Under the pieces are notes generated by a model that was given only the letters and a program-made list of their open reading frames with translations, searched no databases and was not told where the DNA came from. A stretch of 64,000 nt of DNA from Apostichopus japonicus (lineage: Eukaryota; Echinodermata; Holothuroidea; Aspidochirotida; Stichopodidae): positions 14,423,001-14,487,000 of the forward strand of contig NC_092580.1 in the NCBI RefSeq assembly GCF_037975245.1, in the 5' to 3' direction. Made by a program: the position numbers and the translations under genes. Below, piece by piece: positions 46,369 to 58,903 of this stretch. Positions within the stretch are counted from its first letter, which is position 1, and every line of letters begins with the position of its first letter.

Positions 46369-46780
46369 TTTATTAATTAATTAATTAATCAAGTGGGGGA
46401 ATCTTAAAGGGGGGGATACTAAATTCTTATGCTAGCAACTGTATTTATGTATTTTTGGTATGGCTTTATACGTTTGCCCGATAAATTTTAATTCAATGTC
46501 ACAGTGGAGTGACTTAAATAAGGTTAGGATTATTCCAAAACTAAATTGCTTAATAGTTTCTTCAAACGTAAAAAAATCCTCTTTCAGAGAAAGCTTCCCT
46601 ATGGAAATTAAATTTGTCTAGATCATGAGAATAAATAAACCTATTAAGTCCACGAAAAATGTTTGTAACTAGCGAGGATTAAACGTTTGATTTTAGGTGG
46701 GCCATTCATTAGATGTTTAAAACAATTTTTGGCAAAAAAGGGTATACCTTGTTTGGACTATACAGTGATCAAATAAAGGC
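46369..46780 (+). other. SSADH 3' untranslated region (probable)
   Basis: Starts with a (TTAA)n-like tract. Candidate poly(A) signals AATAAA occur at 46630-46635 and 46772-46777. Which one is used cannot be told from sequence alone. Confidence 0.5.
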
Positions 46781-49700
46781 ATCACTTAATGGTAACATAA
46801 ATAAACACACTCTAGTTTGGTCTATGTCATCAGGAAATCTTTTGATCACAAAGATTGTCAGAAATAATTCAAACCATGCAGAACAATATTTCAAAAACTT
46901 GAAGGAAAAAAAGGGCTATGAAGTTTGTCTTGAAGTTTTGAGCCTCTTTTGACTATAATAGCATATTTAGAAATGTTTGTGTCACTAATGTAGTCCATTT
47001 AAATAAGAAAGTTTTGTTGCATAGCATTCCCATAGGTATCTTGAAGAAAAACATTTTTTATATGGGATAGGTGTGGTTAAACTCACTGCCAGGGATTTAG
47101 TGATAAGATTTTGTAAATCATGTACTAAATATAATTAGTAATTAATAATTTCTTTGTTTCAGATATTAAATGTTTTAGTCACTCTTTTTTCATACTGAAA
47201 TAACCAAAGGGACAAAGGACTCAACCAATAGAAAACTGACTGAAAATTTGTTAACAAAAGTTTTGAAGGAACCAGAGATAAATTGAATTCAAAAATTGCA
47301 GTCAAACATTTTGTACATTGCTCTTGAAAAGCTTAAAAGAAAACTGATTAAATCTGTAATTTTAGAGTAACTGTGCGATGACTGCTCCATGTGAAAATTT
47401 GTGATGACATTGAATAATTGTGATGACATTCATGATATAATACCACTGGAATGGTCAATAACCGGTGAAAAATGTGCAGGTTTGTGTCTAAAAAATTTCA
47501 AATTAGACATGGTATAATTTTATTAAATTAAATTTACATGGTAACAAATTTACAGTCATCACTGTAAGGATTGGTGAGGAACTTTGAGTGAGAAGTGGCA
47601 GGTTTAAATTAAAAAGTGAAAATATTTGATAACATTTCTCCTTTTAAGGAGGCATGGACACTAAATATGGAGAATAACATGGTTTACAAAAGCAATACCA
47701 GTTTAAGCAAAGGTCAAAGTACAGTACAAAACTGCCCTTGAAAGTACTTATATATTTTTAATTTCTTCAATACTAGTCTCAATATAGTTATGCATCAGCA
47801 TTACCAACAAGCTGCAAGGAAAGCAAAATTTATATAATTAATAACTATACATATTTTTTATATTGATTAGAGCGTTAGTCAGTTAACAACTTTTGATCTT
47901 GTAAATTGGCCACCAATCATGAAATTATGGTAGAGTAGATTGTATTAGTGCAAGCCAAGCAAGCAGTTTACCGTTCGCTATTTTATTCTTTGTTTCGTTA
48001 ATATGGTATCGCAAACCATCTGAAATATTTAACCTTCCTTTGAAATCGTACAAGTATTAAAACTGAGATAATTTAGTTAATGTATAACCTTCAGGTGTCA
48101 GACAGAAACATTTGCATTATCTTCAGTAAATCCATAATTAATTAACTTTCTTTGGATCGTTTAGTAGCGTATCCATATCATATGTTCTGTATCGCTTTGC
48201 ATATGAAGTCGTTAGCCCTTATGTTTTCTACTACCGATAGACAAGTTTTTTTTCTAACAATATTGTGATTCACTGAACAATAGCTGTCATAATTGTGCCG
48301 TATTCAGTTTAATTTATCGATCTTTAAGCATTTGGTGGTTGTGATGTTTAGGGTGAATCCTGGTACTGGTAGTACTCATTGTCTCTCGCTTCTATAATTA
48401 TGTCATCGCCCTAATACGGTCATTCTCTCGAGTTTATTCCAGGGGTGTTGTTAAAGATCAGCGATTGGCTGAAGTCTTAGTAAACTCCTCCCTCCTGTCA
48501 GTCTGTGGAGACACTCTGCTTTTGATGATGTCTGGCACTAGAACTCTCTGGAATGAAATATATTGCAGGTCAGGTCAGGTCAAATGTGTAGATAAAAGGT
48601 CATCAGTGTTGGCTACAAATATGCTCAAGAGTCTAATAATGGTCACCCATGCTCTAACACCCAACTTGCATTTTACAAAAGCCCTTAAAATGTTCCCCCC
48701 CCCCCACCCGTTAAAACGTTTAAAACTTCCAATTTCAAAACTCCCTCAAAATGTCTGGGAGTTTACTTGAAGATTAAGACTCACTGACAGTAGGTTCCTT
48801 TGAAAAACGAGCTACAGCTTTGGTACCAACACTGATGACCTGTAAATGTAGTTTGATTGTGTTAAAGAAGCATGTATTATGTATTCCAATGACATCAAAT
48901 TATGCAATGCTGTTCACAGTAGAGATTGCAAAATACCAGTCTACTGTTAAGTTTTTGTCAAATGAATGAATGCTTCCAAAATAAAATGAAAACCAAAACG
49001 CAAAGACCTCAGAAATTAACTAGCAAGGTCTTTCACTTTCCATGTCATCTCAGACCAAAATGCTGAAGAACTTGCCGTTCACTAATATCCGATTTTCCTT
49101 TATATTCGTCCAGCAGCGTTGTGGAATTTCCAACATTGGAATATTATAAACATGCTTTCGGTTACACCTTTATATTCTGTCAGTAAGCTTGTGGGAAAGG
49201 AGAAACTTACATTTTAATATGTTTGAAGCCTGAATACCAAAAAATCCAGAATACCAAAAAAGGCAAAATATGCTTTTTTTTCCCATTGGAAAGTAGTAAA
49301 AATCATAGACTGGCTTACTGGTACATGCCGAGTGTATTGTTTCCTTAGTCGTCTCCCCAAAACAAGAGGAGATTCTCTGAAAGATAAAACCTTCATTGAC
49401 GAAGAGAATGACCAGGCGCTTCTGACATGTTTCATAAATGTAAGTCCACTCCTTTCGAGCAATTTAACAGCCAATCAATGAGGTATACGATGTGGGAGAA
49501 ATCGCTGAAAATTTGACATCCAACTCTGGTGCCCTCTGCGAAAGACAGTTCCAAACTTAACTTTAGAGACCCTTTTCATCCGTTGCAATTTTCAGATAAT
49601 TTTGTCTGATACTTTACGCATTTTGTTTTCAAAATACTTTGATGCAAATTGTGAAGCTAATTTTCCTAAAAGTTTGCCTTGTCTATTAAGTCAAACATGA

Positions 49701-49990
49701 ATTTTGGATACAATTCCAGAGAATATAAAACGCCCTTGAGCTACCAAAAAGAAACAAATTTTCTTGAAAAAAAAACAAACAAAAAAACTGCCTATTTCTT
49801 GCACCTCATTGAATTAATTTGGTTGTGAAAGGTAAGTGGAGAGCCACAATTTTGCAGGAAGGGAGGATGGAAGTGGCTGTCACCCACACACAAGCTCATC
49901 CCTCAATTCACCCTTCCCCTCAACCTCTGGTTGAGCCTCACCCCAACCCCCCTCCCTCCCCTGATGCCCATTTCCATCCTCTAACAGGCT
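46781..49990. other. intergenic; no gene recognised
   Basis: AT-rich sequence without convincing exons on either strand. A C run lies at about 48693-48702. Confidence 0.45.
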
Positions 49991-50009
49991 GGCTGAGAAA
50001 GCTGTTACA

Positions 50010-50067
50010 AGTCTTTTTTTTTTCTTTTTTTTTTCTTTTTTTCTCTTTTTTTTTCTTTTTTTTTCTG
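50010..50067. repeat. T-rich tract
   Basis: Nearly pure T with scattered C. On the minus strand this is an A-rich tail that could end the SINE-like sequence whose promoter boxes lie at 50623-50677. Confidence 0.5.
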
Positions 50068-50255
50068 CCTATTTGTCTGCAAAAGGTTTTTTCCTTTTGC
50101 AGACTGAGTTGTAATAGAACCAGGGACCTTCAGACTTTAATTTTTTTAAATTTCCATTGAACCATAAGCAGGGAGACTTTTCACATGGGTTATAAGATAT
50201 ATTTAAAGATCCAGTTTCTGGACTTGGATTTTTTTTTAAAAAGTATATTTTCAGA

Positions 50256-50573
50256 GGGGGAGGTCTCGGGTGGCTGCGCCACCCAACGAGAGGGGTTTTT
50301 CGGGTGGCTGCGCCACCCAACGAGAGGGGTTTTTCGGGTGGCTGCGCCACCCAACGAGAGGGGGGTTTCGGGTGGCTGCGCCACCCAACGAGAGGGAGGG
50401 TTCTCGTGTGGCTGCGCCACCCAACGAGAGGGAGGGTTCTCGTGTGGCTGCGCCACCCGACACCGATGGGTTCGGGTGGCGGTGCCAACCAACACCCGAC
50501 ACCCGGGGGAGAGGGATCGAGTGGCTTTGCCACCCGAGGGGGAGGAGCGGTTCGGGTGGCGGTGCCACCTGAG
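50256..50573. repeat. GC-rich hairpin minisatellite
   Basis: About nine units of 33-37 bp, each with GGGTGGCTGCGCCACCC or a close variant: a 7-bp perfect stem (GGGTGGC/GCCACCC) around a TGC loop, separated by AACGAGAGGGGTTTTTC. Later units vary the loop (GGT, TTT) but keep the stem arms, as in GTGGCTTTGCCAC at about 50521. Composition is sharply GC-rich in an AT-rich region. Confidence 0.9.
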
Positions 50574-50599
50574 GGGGGGGTTCGGGGACCGTCCACCAA

Positions 50600-50690
50600 A
50601 CTCCTTTTGCAGAGTCGGTGGAGGGCTTGAACCGGCGAACAGTGGATCCCACTGTGATAGTGCACACCACTGTGCTATTTCGGTTCTCTA
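50600..50690 (-). mobile_element. tRNA-derived SINE head 1
   Basis: The minus strand has an A box TAGCACAGTGG (50667-50677, matching TRGYNNARNNG) and a B box GGTTCAAGCCC (50623-50633, matching GGTTCRANNCC), 33 bp apart, the internal RNA polymerase III promoter of a tRNA-related sequence. No intact cloverleaf or anticodon stem was seen, so I call it a SINE head rather than a tRNA gene. Confidence 0.65.
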
Positions 50691-50759
50691 TGATTTAGGA
50701 GGAGATTTTCCTTATAAACCTCCTACCTGATCCAAAGAGCAGAAAAGTAAAAGATCTCT

Positions 50760-50845
50760 CTACCTGGTGTTTGAACTCAGAACATGAAGTTGTTCAGAGT
50801 CCTTAGTCCAGAGCACTAACCACTGTGCCACTTTGACTTATAAAG
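50760..50845 (-). mobile_element. tRNA-derived SINE head 2
   Basis: The minus strand has A box TGGCACAGTGG (50820-50830) and a degenerate B box AGTTCAAACACC (50767-50778). It lies in the same orientation as head 1, about 150 bp away, so the two may form a dimer. A 24-26 bp A run lies at about 50886-50910 on the plus strand, on the 5' side of this element, so it is not its tail. Confidence 0.55.
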
Positions 50846-50910
50846 AATAAGGTTTGCTTTTAATACTTGAAGCTGAGAATAACAAGAAAAAAAAAAAAAA
50901 AAAAAAAAAA

Positions 50911-52059
50911 GGAGAGAGATGATAGTTGGTAGTTGAAGAATTTTCTTGCAATGTGGTATAGAAACCTAAGACAATGTGCAGTAGGATGGGTAGTAGGATT
51001 GAGAGCTGGGATTCTCTACTCAAAATGATCATGTAGTTATGCTATGTTGGTATTGGTGTATTTTATTCTCTAGTCTAGTCCTACCCTTTTTTCCTAAATC
51101 AAATGACAAGTAACAAATAACATTTCTACTTTCAGGTGTTAACTAAGGCAAGGTGTCAGAAAATCAAAATGGGGGTGACTCTCTACAGCTGCAGACATAA
51201 GATATTACCAAAAACTAGATCCACTTAGTACAGACTATGGAATACAGAACCTGCGTCAAGCATTAATTAAAAGTCATTAATTAGGAACTTACATATGCAC
51301 CACCTTCCCTAAGAATTGTGCATTTTTTTCATGTCCTATATTTTTGGCTAGCAGGACTTAATCATGTGTTTATGCCAAAGAATTGTACAGAAAATATATA
51401 TTGAAGTTGCATGATGCAATCAAATACATTTTGTGATCTTTCCCTTTTTTCTTTATGTCAATGTAACCAACCAACCCTAAAACAGCAAAGTTGTCTCCAC
51501 AATTTTAGTCACAATCGATCAAGCTTTCATATCTTTTATCTCAAAATAGTTTACTTGTCACAAAACAAAGTATTTGGCGTCTGTGGCGACTTTTTGAATT
51601 TCGAGTTGGACATTCAGCACAAGTTATAGCATTTCACTTTAGGTTTATTCACTGGTTTTGTTTTGCCACAACATTTTGATTGCAAATTTGTACAGAAAAC
51701 TATTCGTTTTAAATTACATATCAACTCACTATTGAAAGTTTTCTTTTGTGGAACTGTCACATATCCATTTGATTATTTTTATACTGAAACTCTGCCATTA
51801 TTGATGATAGTCCCTATATATTCCAACCAGGTAAACTTATATCGAACCTATATGTAATGTTAGCATTAATGGCACAAAAGAGCTGTAGGAGGCTGATCCA
51901 GTATTTTATGGAGGGGGGGGGGTTACCCCAACATAGAAGCAGGCTCCCATGTACAGGGTGTGGAGGAATCCTGACCAGAAAAAATGTTACAAGTCAAGTG
52001 ATGCTTTCTGAGGCATATTTAACTATGATCCTATCTCTAATATATCTTTTTAGCCATCC
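50911..52059. other. no gene recognised
   Basis: AT-rich non-coding sequence with a short G run at about 51913-51922, leading into the 136-bp satellite. Confidence 0.4.
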
Positions 52060-53655
52060 TTGTCTACTATAGCCTACTATAGTTTCATAGTTAATATATC
52101 TATTTAGCTTTCCTAGTCTACTTTGCATGGTCCAAGATCTATCGTTAGGTCTAAACACATCGTTGTGTGAAGTTGAAGTAGGTATGGAATGTAACCCCCT
52201 CCCACCCCCTCCTACACCTGCCCTCATGGAACACTAAAGCCTACTATAGTTTCACAGTAGATATATCTATTTAGCTATCCTAGTCTGCTTTGCATGGTCC
52301 TAGCTTTAACGATAGGTATAAAAGCATCATTGTGAGAGGTTGAAATAGGTGTGGAATGTAGGCCCCTTCTACCCCACCTCTTGGAACACTAAAGCCTACT
52401 ATCTATTTAGCTATCCTAGTCTGCTTTGCATGGTCCTAGATCAAACGTTAGGTCTAAACTCATCGTTGTATGAGGTTGAAATAGGTGTGGAATGTAACCC
52501 CTCCCACCCCACCTCTTGGAACACTAAAGCCTACTATCTATTTAGCTTTCCTAAGCTGCTTTGCATGGTCCTAGATCAACGTTAGGTCTAAACGCATAGT
52601 TGTGTGAGGTTGAAGTAGGTGTGGAATGTAACCCCCTTCCACCCCGCCTCTTGGAACACTAAAGCCTACTATCTATTTAGCTTTCCTAAGCTGCTTTGCA
52701 TGGTCATAGATCAACGTTAGGTCTAAACGCATAGTTGTGTGAGGTTGAAGTAGGTGTGGAATGTAACCCCCTTCCACCCCGCCACTTGCAACACTAAATC
52801 TTATTATCTATTTAGCTTTCCTAGTCTGCTTTGCATGGTCCTAGATCAAACGTTAGGTCTAAACGCATCGTTGTGTGAGGATGAAGTAGGTGTGGAATGT
52901 AACCCCCTTTCGCACCCCACCTCTTGGAACACTAAAGCTATTTAGGTATCCTAGTCTGCTTAGCATGGTCATAGATCAAACGTTAGGTCTAAACGCAACG
53001 TTGTGTAAGGTTGAAGTAGGTATGAAATGTAACCCCCTCCCCCACCCCGCCTCTTGGAACACTAAAGTCACTATCTATTTAGCTTTCCTAGTCTGCTTTG
53101 CATGGTCCAAGATCTAACGTTATGTCTAAATGCATCGTTGTGTGAGGGTGAAATAGGTGTGGAATGTAACCCCCTCCCACCCCGCCTCTTGGAACACTAA
53201 AGTCACTATCTATTTAGCTTTCCTAGTCTGCTTTGCATGGTCCAAGATCTAACGTTATGTCTAAATGCATTGTTGTGTGAGGGTGAAATAGGTGTGGAAT
53301 GTAACCCCCTCCCACCCCGCCTCTTGGAACACTAAAGCTTACTATCTATTTAGGTATCCTAGTCTGCTTTGCATGGTCCAAGATCTAATGTTATGTCTAA
53401 ATGCATCGTTGTGTGAGGGTGAAATAGGTGTGGAATGTAACCCCCTCCCACCCCGCCTCTTGGAACACTAAAGCCTTCTATCTATTTAGCTATCCTAGTC
53501 TGCTTTGCATGGTCCTAGATCTTATGTTAGGTCTAAACGCCTCGTTGTGTAAAGTTGAAATAGGCGTGGAATGTAACCCCCACCCTCCCACCTCTGCGAT
53601 CATTAAAGCCTGCTATAGATATATAGATATTTAGCTATCCTAGTCTACTTTGCAT
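52060..53655 (+). repeat. 136-bp satellite
   Basis: About 11 full units and a truncated one, period near 136 bp. Each holds TATCTATTTAGCTTTCCTAG, GCATGGTCCTAGATC, GTTAGGTCTAAACGCATCG and a C-rich box CCCCCTCCCACCCCGCCTCT before GGAACACTAAAGCC. The first unit is longer (about 168 bp to the next). The C-rich box alternates with AT-rich DNA in every unit. Confidence 0.93.
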
Positions 53656-56600
53656 GTAAAGAGGAAGAGCAGCTGTTATAACCCTCCTTTTGACTGCCAC
53701 GTCTCACCACTGGTGAATTGTGCCCATTTGGAGTACAAAATACTGATATACAACAATGCTCATAATATTTCAATGTCATGAGAAATGGGCTCTATGATTG
53801 AACTAAATGTTTGGTAAGAATTTGGTAGGAATCTGCTTCGATACACATTTCTTGTATGTTTCGTTGTGGTCTGCTGCTGGAGTAGGTATTTTTGAAAAAT
53901 ATTTCAATGATTTTAATTTCAAGCAGGGGGTTGTTACCTAGTAGAAATTGTCCCCTTTTCCATATTTCTATGCTCAAATTGACACCTTCTTTTTACATGC
54001 AAAGATATAAAAAAATTGATGCCATATATTACTTACCAATCTTCACATGCCAAGAAGTCGCACACCAGGATGATAAACATTGACAACAAAAGAGGACTGC
54101 ATAAGTTTTATTAAAATATTTATTCATTTATAAAAAAACATATCTTCATCACTTAGTGGTGAATACCTTTATAGAGAGCTTTGCTGTGTTTAATAGTTCT
54201 TTTTATAGTTTTTTAATGTAAAATATATTTCTAGTACTTGAGATTGGATTTTGGTCTCTTCAGAATCTTTTGGCTAGTGTTAAAGATCATGTGTAAACAG
54301 TACACAGGGTGGGGAGAGTGGTCAAATTGTTTGGTTTACGTGCCCAGCCTCTATCTCGGATAACTTGTCTTTGAAAGGTACCCAGGGTTGTTGTTTTTGA
54401 TTGGGTGCCAATACATTTTTGCTGAAGCATATATTAGGCTTTAATATTCTACCCATTTACTGACTCCTGGAATGTTCAATTCAATTTGTATACGATTACT
54501 GCAAAGCAGTGTTAAAACTTTGGGAACAGTGCCAACCCTTTCAGTCCTTTGTTGTCATTTAAGAATGGATAACCAAAAGTTTCAGAATTTGAGATATATC
54601 AATTTATAATACAGAACATGTGGATCGAATGAAGCACATTTGTCAAATTTCATTGCTTGCTCGGTTGTTGAGAAATAAATTGTGGCAGTTTCATCTCAGT
54701 ATTTGGACAAGTTCGTTGCACACAAGTAATATTTGATGTCCTATATGGACAATAATAGTGATTTGGGGTTGTACATGGTTCCTACCCATTTAGTCTGCAA
54801 AACAGAAATAGTAGGGAAAATGAAAAAACACCTTTCTAGATCTTGAAAGCCCACAAATTTTGAAGTTTAGTTTGGAGAATTTAGGTAAATCTTTGTTTGA
54901 AAAATTATTATTTTCATGACTATAAAAGGTTTCCTATCTTTCTCTTGTTTTTTCTATTCCTTTGTACAAAGAAAACATTTGTATTTAGAGGTAAATTTTT
55001 GATTCATATTCTCATGTGATTTGAAGTTGCTTTTAAATTTGCACTTTAAAAGATAGATATTATCATCCATTTCGCATTTTGACATTTTTTCAGCCTTCTA
55101 TTGGTAGGTACATAACATTGGTGTGTAGCTTGATAAATAAACCTTAATTTAACATGTTTTGGTCTTGAAAAGGTCGGGATATTTTTCTTTAATTTTTTTT
55201 TTAAAGCTTTGAAAGCATAATCCCATTAATGAAAAACAGAGGTGATGCATTTTTCTCTATTTCATAATAATTACAAATTATTGTGCATGATAATTACAAA
55301 TTATTTGTGCAATGTAATGCAAGCTTAATTAGTCCAAAAAATTCCTTTCAAAAGTTTATTTCTCAGTGACTTAGCAAGCGATTAAGATGGAATTCAGGCC
55401 ATTGTTTCTGTCTACTTGGATCTACTTAATTTGTCTTGTAAATCTTTTATTATCCATTTATTAGGAGGAATGGCAAAATGGATCCCCTCCACATAGATTA
55501 GAAGAGTTTTGTTAAGAGCTGTTTATTAAAGCACAAAATTAATGCAAGTTTAATTTTATCTTACATCAGGCAGATTGGGCAGAGTAAACTGATTATTAAT
55601 CAAGTATGCAAATTTAACTATGTTGCGTACACCAACCAGGGGTCAGCAATGCATAGAAGGATAAAACTTTATAAAGGGAATGAACAAATTTGATGATCGT
55701 GAATTCTGTTGGGCATTTGTACGGTTTGAATGGAGAATGGTTTGTTTATGTCAGCAAGCTAAGGTAGCCAGTATCATTAGGGCATAACTAGACCCACTTT
55801 TAGAAGAAAAAAAAAACTTTTCTTGTAAACACAGCAAATCTCTTAGAACAACTTTAGAGGCATTGAAGACTCGCGAACAAAGAAACATCTCATGCCGGTA
55901 ATCTGACCTAGTTTCGAATGAGGTGTAACAGAAGTGTTAGACACCACCATCGATCCCAGAAAATACATACACAGCTTGCTACCGTCGGTAATTAGACACT
56001 AGTGCACAGTCAATACATGCAGCTGCGGTCAATATCCACAACACAGTGTACATAGCAGCGATGGACATCTCATGTCCAGCTAAAGATAACACGGTATCAT
56101 GTTTCATTACTGTCTGCATTTTGTAGCGACACGAAAAAACTTCACTTGCAAGCAACGGAAAGTTTACTTTTTCAGGTGGCGGCACGCGGTTTGTGGCGAG
56201 TCTTCAATGCCTTTAATAGGATGACTCTAGGCAGAATTTTGGTCTTGATATGTTATAGTCTAATACAAAACACAATTTTGAGTGCTAGTAAATTTTGGTT
56301 TTCCAAATATTCACCTTTATCAGTGGAATGCTCCTTTAAGACTACACTGGTGAAGAGGTCGGCTCCTCAGTGCAAGCCGCAATGCTAATGACATTAATGG
56401 TGGTATAGTCCGTTGTTTTAGAAATTCTAACATAACAAATTCTCGTCTACTTCATGTTAACAAACGGAGCACCATTGGATTATGCTCAACACAGCTAGTC
56501 TTTGACGATATTTGTAACCCATATGAGGCCATGAAGAACTTGTTTTCCTATTGGGTTTTGTTATGCATTGGAGGAACTGACCTTGTAGTCTCTTATAGAC

Positions 56601-57819
56601 TTATTAGCCAGCCACTTTAATTGATGGGCCTCAGATGTTTAAAGGCTCAAGTGCTATACTACATTCATATAAGACCCAGTACTGATAGCAGTGCTATTTT
56701 TTTAACAGTCTATAACATATCAAAATTAATTTTGTGCCTAACATCATCCTTAAAGACAATACCACCGAGAATCACTTTGTACAAGTTGATAAATCTTTTA
56801 ATTAATTTGTTAACTATTCATCCAGCAAATGATGAACAAAAATGTCTAAATGCTCACCTCGTCAGCTTGCTTCAAGCTGAGGCCCCTGACTAGTTGGCCA
56901 ATACTAGGCTCAAAACTTTCACCAGTGCATACCCTTAAAAAGTGTTAACAGTATAAATATTTGCATTAATTGACTATTTAACACCTCTGAATGAGAACTT
57001 CTTGGAAATTTTGAAAAATTCTAGCAATTTTTGCTTGCTGAAATTTGGGCCCAACAGGGGCTATTGATGAAGGCCCTTAGTCACTTTGGCTCAAAACTGT
57101 TGACTTTTTGTTGACTTAGTATTAGAACTATTTACCCAGCAGCTAAAAGGGTTTTGATGAAATGGAACCCATTACAATTTGGAAATTTTTAGCAGTGTTT
57201 TGGGAAGAAATCAACTTCACATCGGGACATAACTTCTGAATACTTTAATCTCACTTTATCAGTTGATGTGGTGTAAAATCAAATATTTAGTTTTCTTTTG
57301 TAAGTAACTTTCCACCAAAAAGATTTTGTAGAGTGCCTGCCTCTACCCACCCCCCCCCCCCTCCCTCCCCTCCTCCTTTCACTCCTCTTAATATCCGACT
57401 GTGACATACCATTATTGTTAATATATGAAGTAACCGTTGCGCGAGTAAGTCCGTATTTCGAAAGGTGTACACCAAGTAACATGACGGATGGTGTGGTTGT
57501 TAAAATTGTGTACAAATGGCTTTCTATTTGCACAAATATACAAGTAACATTACGGTCGCTACCTTCATTCGCAGTATGTCAAAAACACAGACACGATCAA
57601 ACAGAACAGGAGGAAGGAAATTCTAGTCTGTGTTACCCTGGCAGATGAAGATTGCTGTTGTACCTCTGTTAATTTAAAGAAAAACAATTATGAGAAATGG
57701 TAGTGAGGAAAAGGTTAAATTCCTAAAGTTAATTGCCATTTTGTGATTAACTTCTACCATTGGGTGAGACCATACAGAGGCACGCACAGGATTTCAGATG
57801 TTTTTTCAGAGGTTAACTA
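53656..57819. other. intergenic; no gene recognised with confidence
   Basis: AT-rich. The only protein-like signal is the possible leader exon at 55979-56068 (see there). C run at about 57350-57361. Confidence 0.4.
55979..56068 (-). other. possible signal-peptide exon, unknown
   Basis: On the minus strand an ATG opens MSIAAMYTVLWILTAAACID followed by CALVSNYRR and TAG, a hydrophobic stretch with small residues typical of a secretory leader. A possible weak donor (CGACG|GTAGCA) overlaps the stop. No downstream partner exon was found, so it may be chance. Confidence 0.15.
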
Positions 57820-58229
57820 TATAGTCAACTTTCACATTTAGGTTATACTCAACTATCATCTTTAGGTTAAACACGACAATCATCTTTAGGTTATACTGGA
57901 CTATCATCTTGAGGTTATATTCGACTATCTACTTTAGGTTATACTGGACTATCATCTTTAGGTTAAACACGACAATCATTTTAAGGTTATGCTCAACTAT
58001 CATCTTAAGGTTATTCTCAACTATCATCTTTAGGTTATTCTCAACTATCATCTTTAGGTTATACTCAACTATCATCTTTAGGTTATACTCGACTATCATC
58101 TTTAGGTTATACTCAACTATCATCTTTAGGTCACACACGACTATCATGTTTAGGTTATACTCGACTATCACATTCAGGTAATACTTCATACTATCATCTT
58201 TAGGTTATACTCGAATATCAGATTTATGT
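57820..58229 (+). repeat. 24-bp minisatellite
   Basis: About 17 units of AGGTTATACTCAACTATCAT + CTTT with a few variants (AAACACGACAATC). The 8-codon unit leaves both strands open (90 and 86 codons), which is arithmetic rather than coding. Confidence 0.93.
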
Positions 58230-58795
58230 TAAGTGATCTTTAGTAAGCACAAGTATCCTAAACAGCCAAATAAAACCTTTTACTCTTTGGAAGATATTTT
58301 TTATTTTATAAGTCAAGACTGGTCACTATCATTTTGAAAATTTGTGATGTCATAGTACCACTAGCTAGGACCGGATACATTATACTTTCGTTCTTTTTAA
58401 CCACATACCTCTGCCCTCAACAAGCTGTACTGGGGCCGGGCCGGAATGTGCCCCTCCTTAATATCGTGAAGTCAAGTGCCCGTTTTCAACAATAAGAAGT
58501 GCCTATTTGCAAAAACTTCTCCTGTTTTCAATATTTTTTGGTAATTAAAAAGTGTCCTTTGCTGTTTAGAAAATGCCCCTTTTGTTGAGGATAAAGAACA
58601 GCTCTTCATTAAAAGAGCATTATTGGAATTTTGTGGTACAGTTTTAGCAGAGGATTTATTTTGACTAAATCTGTAGTTTGCCCCCTCAAATGAAAGTGAC
58701 GTCATACTTGCCCTAAAATTTAAGCCTACCCACCTCTGCCCCTCCCCCCTCCCCTCTTGATTGAGTAAGCTATGGCTGTGTATACTAATACTTAC
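58230..58795. other. downstream of last visible EGF exon; no gene recognised
   Basis: GCCCCTCC-type low-complexity words near 58447 and 58740 suggest a decayed MITE, but I could not define ends. Confidence 0.35.
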
Positions 58796-58903
58796 CAACT
58801 TCGCAGTTGTCACCCACAAAGTTAGCAGGACATACACAGGTTCCCGGGTTACTTGATTGGCAGGCACCGCCGTTCTGGCAATTGACACCAAAACATGGAT
58901 CAA
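58796..58903 (-). CDS. EGF-like domain exon 4 (of those visible)
   Basis: A 108-nt phase 1-1 exon, acceptor TTTTGCCTAAAG, donor GTAAGT. The six cysteines are in EGF order: C-FGVN-C-QNGGA-C-QSSNPGT-C-V-C-PANFVGDN-C. EGF modules fold through C1-C3, C2-C4 and C5-C6 disulfides in secreted or extracellular regions. Being symmetric, the exon can be skipped or duplicated without frame change. Further exons toward lower coordinates are expected, but I did not find them. Confidence 0.93.

Noticed and set aside
46713-46952. 79-codon ORF after the SSADH stop
   Set aside because: Lies in or just past the 3' UTR, with no start context or homologous motif.
50069-50730. Overlapping Pro/Gly/Arg-rich ORFs of 100-198 codons on both strands
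   Set aside because: They arise from the GC-rich hairpin array and end in SINE and low-complexity DNA.
50600-50845. Functional tRNA genes
   Set aside because: A and B boxes are present, but I could not fold an acceptor stem or anticodon arm; SINE heads fit better.
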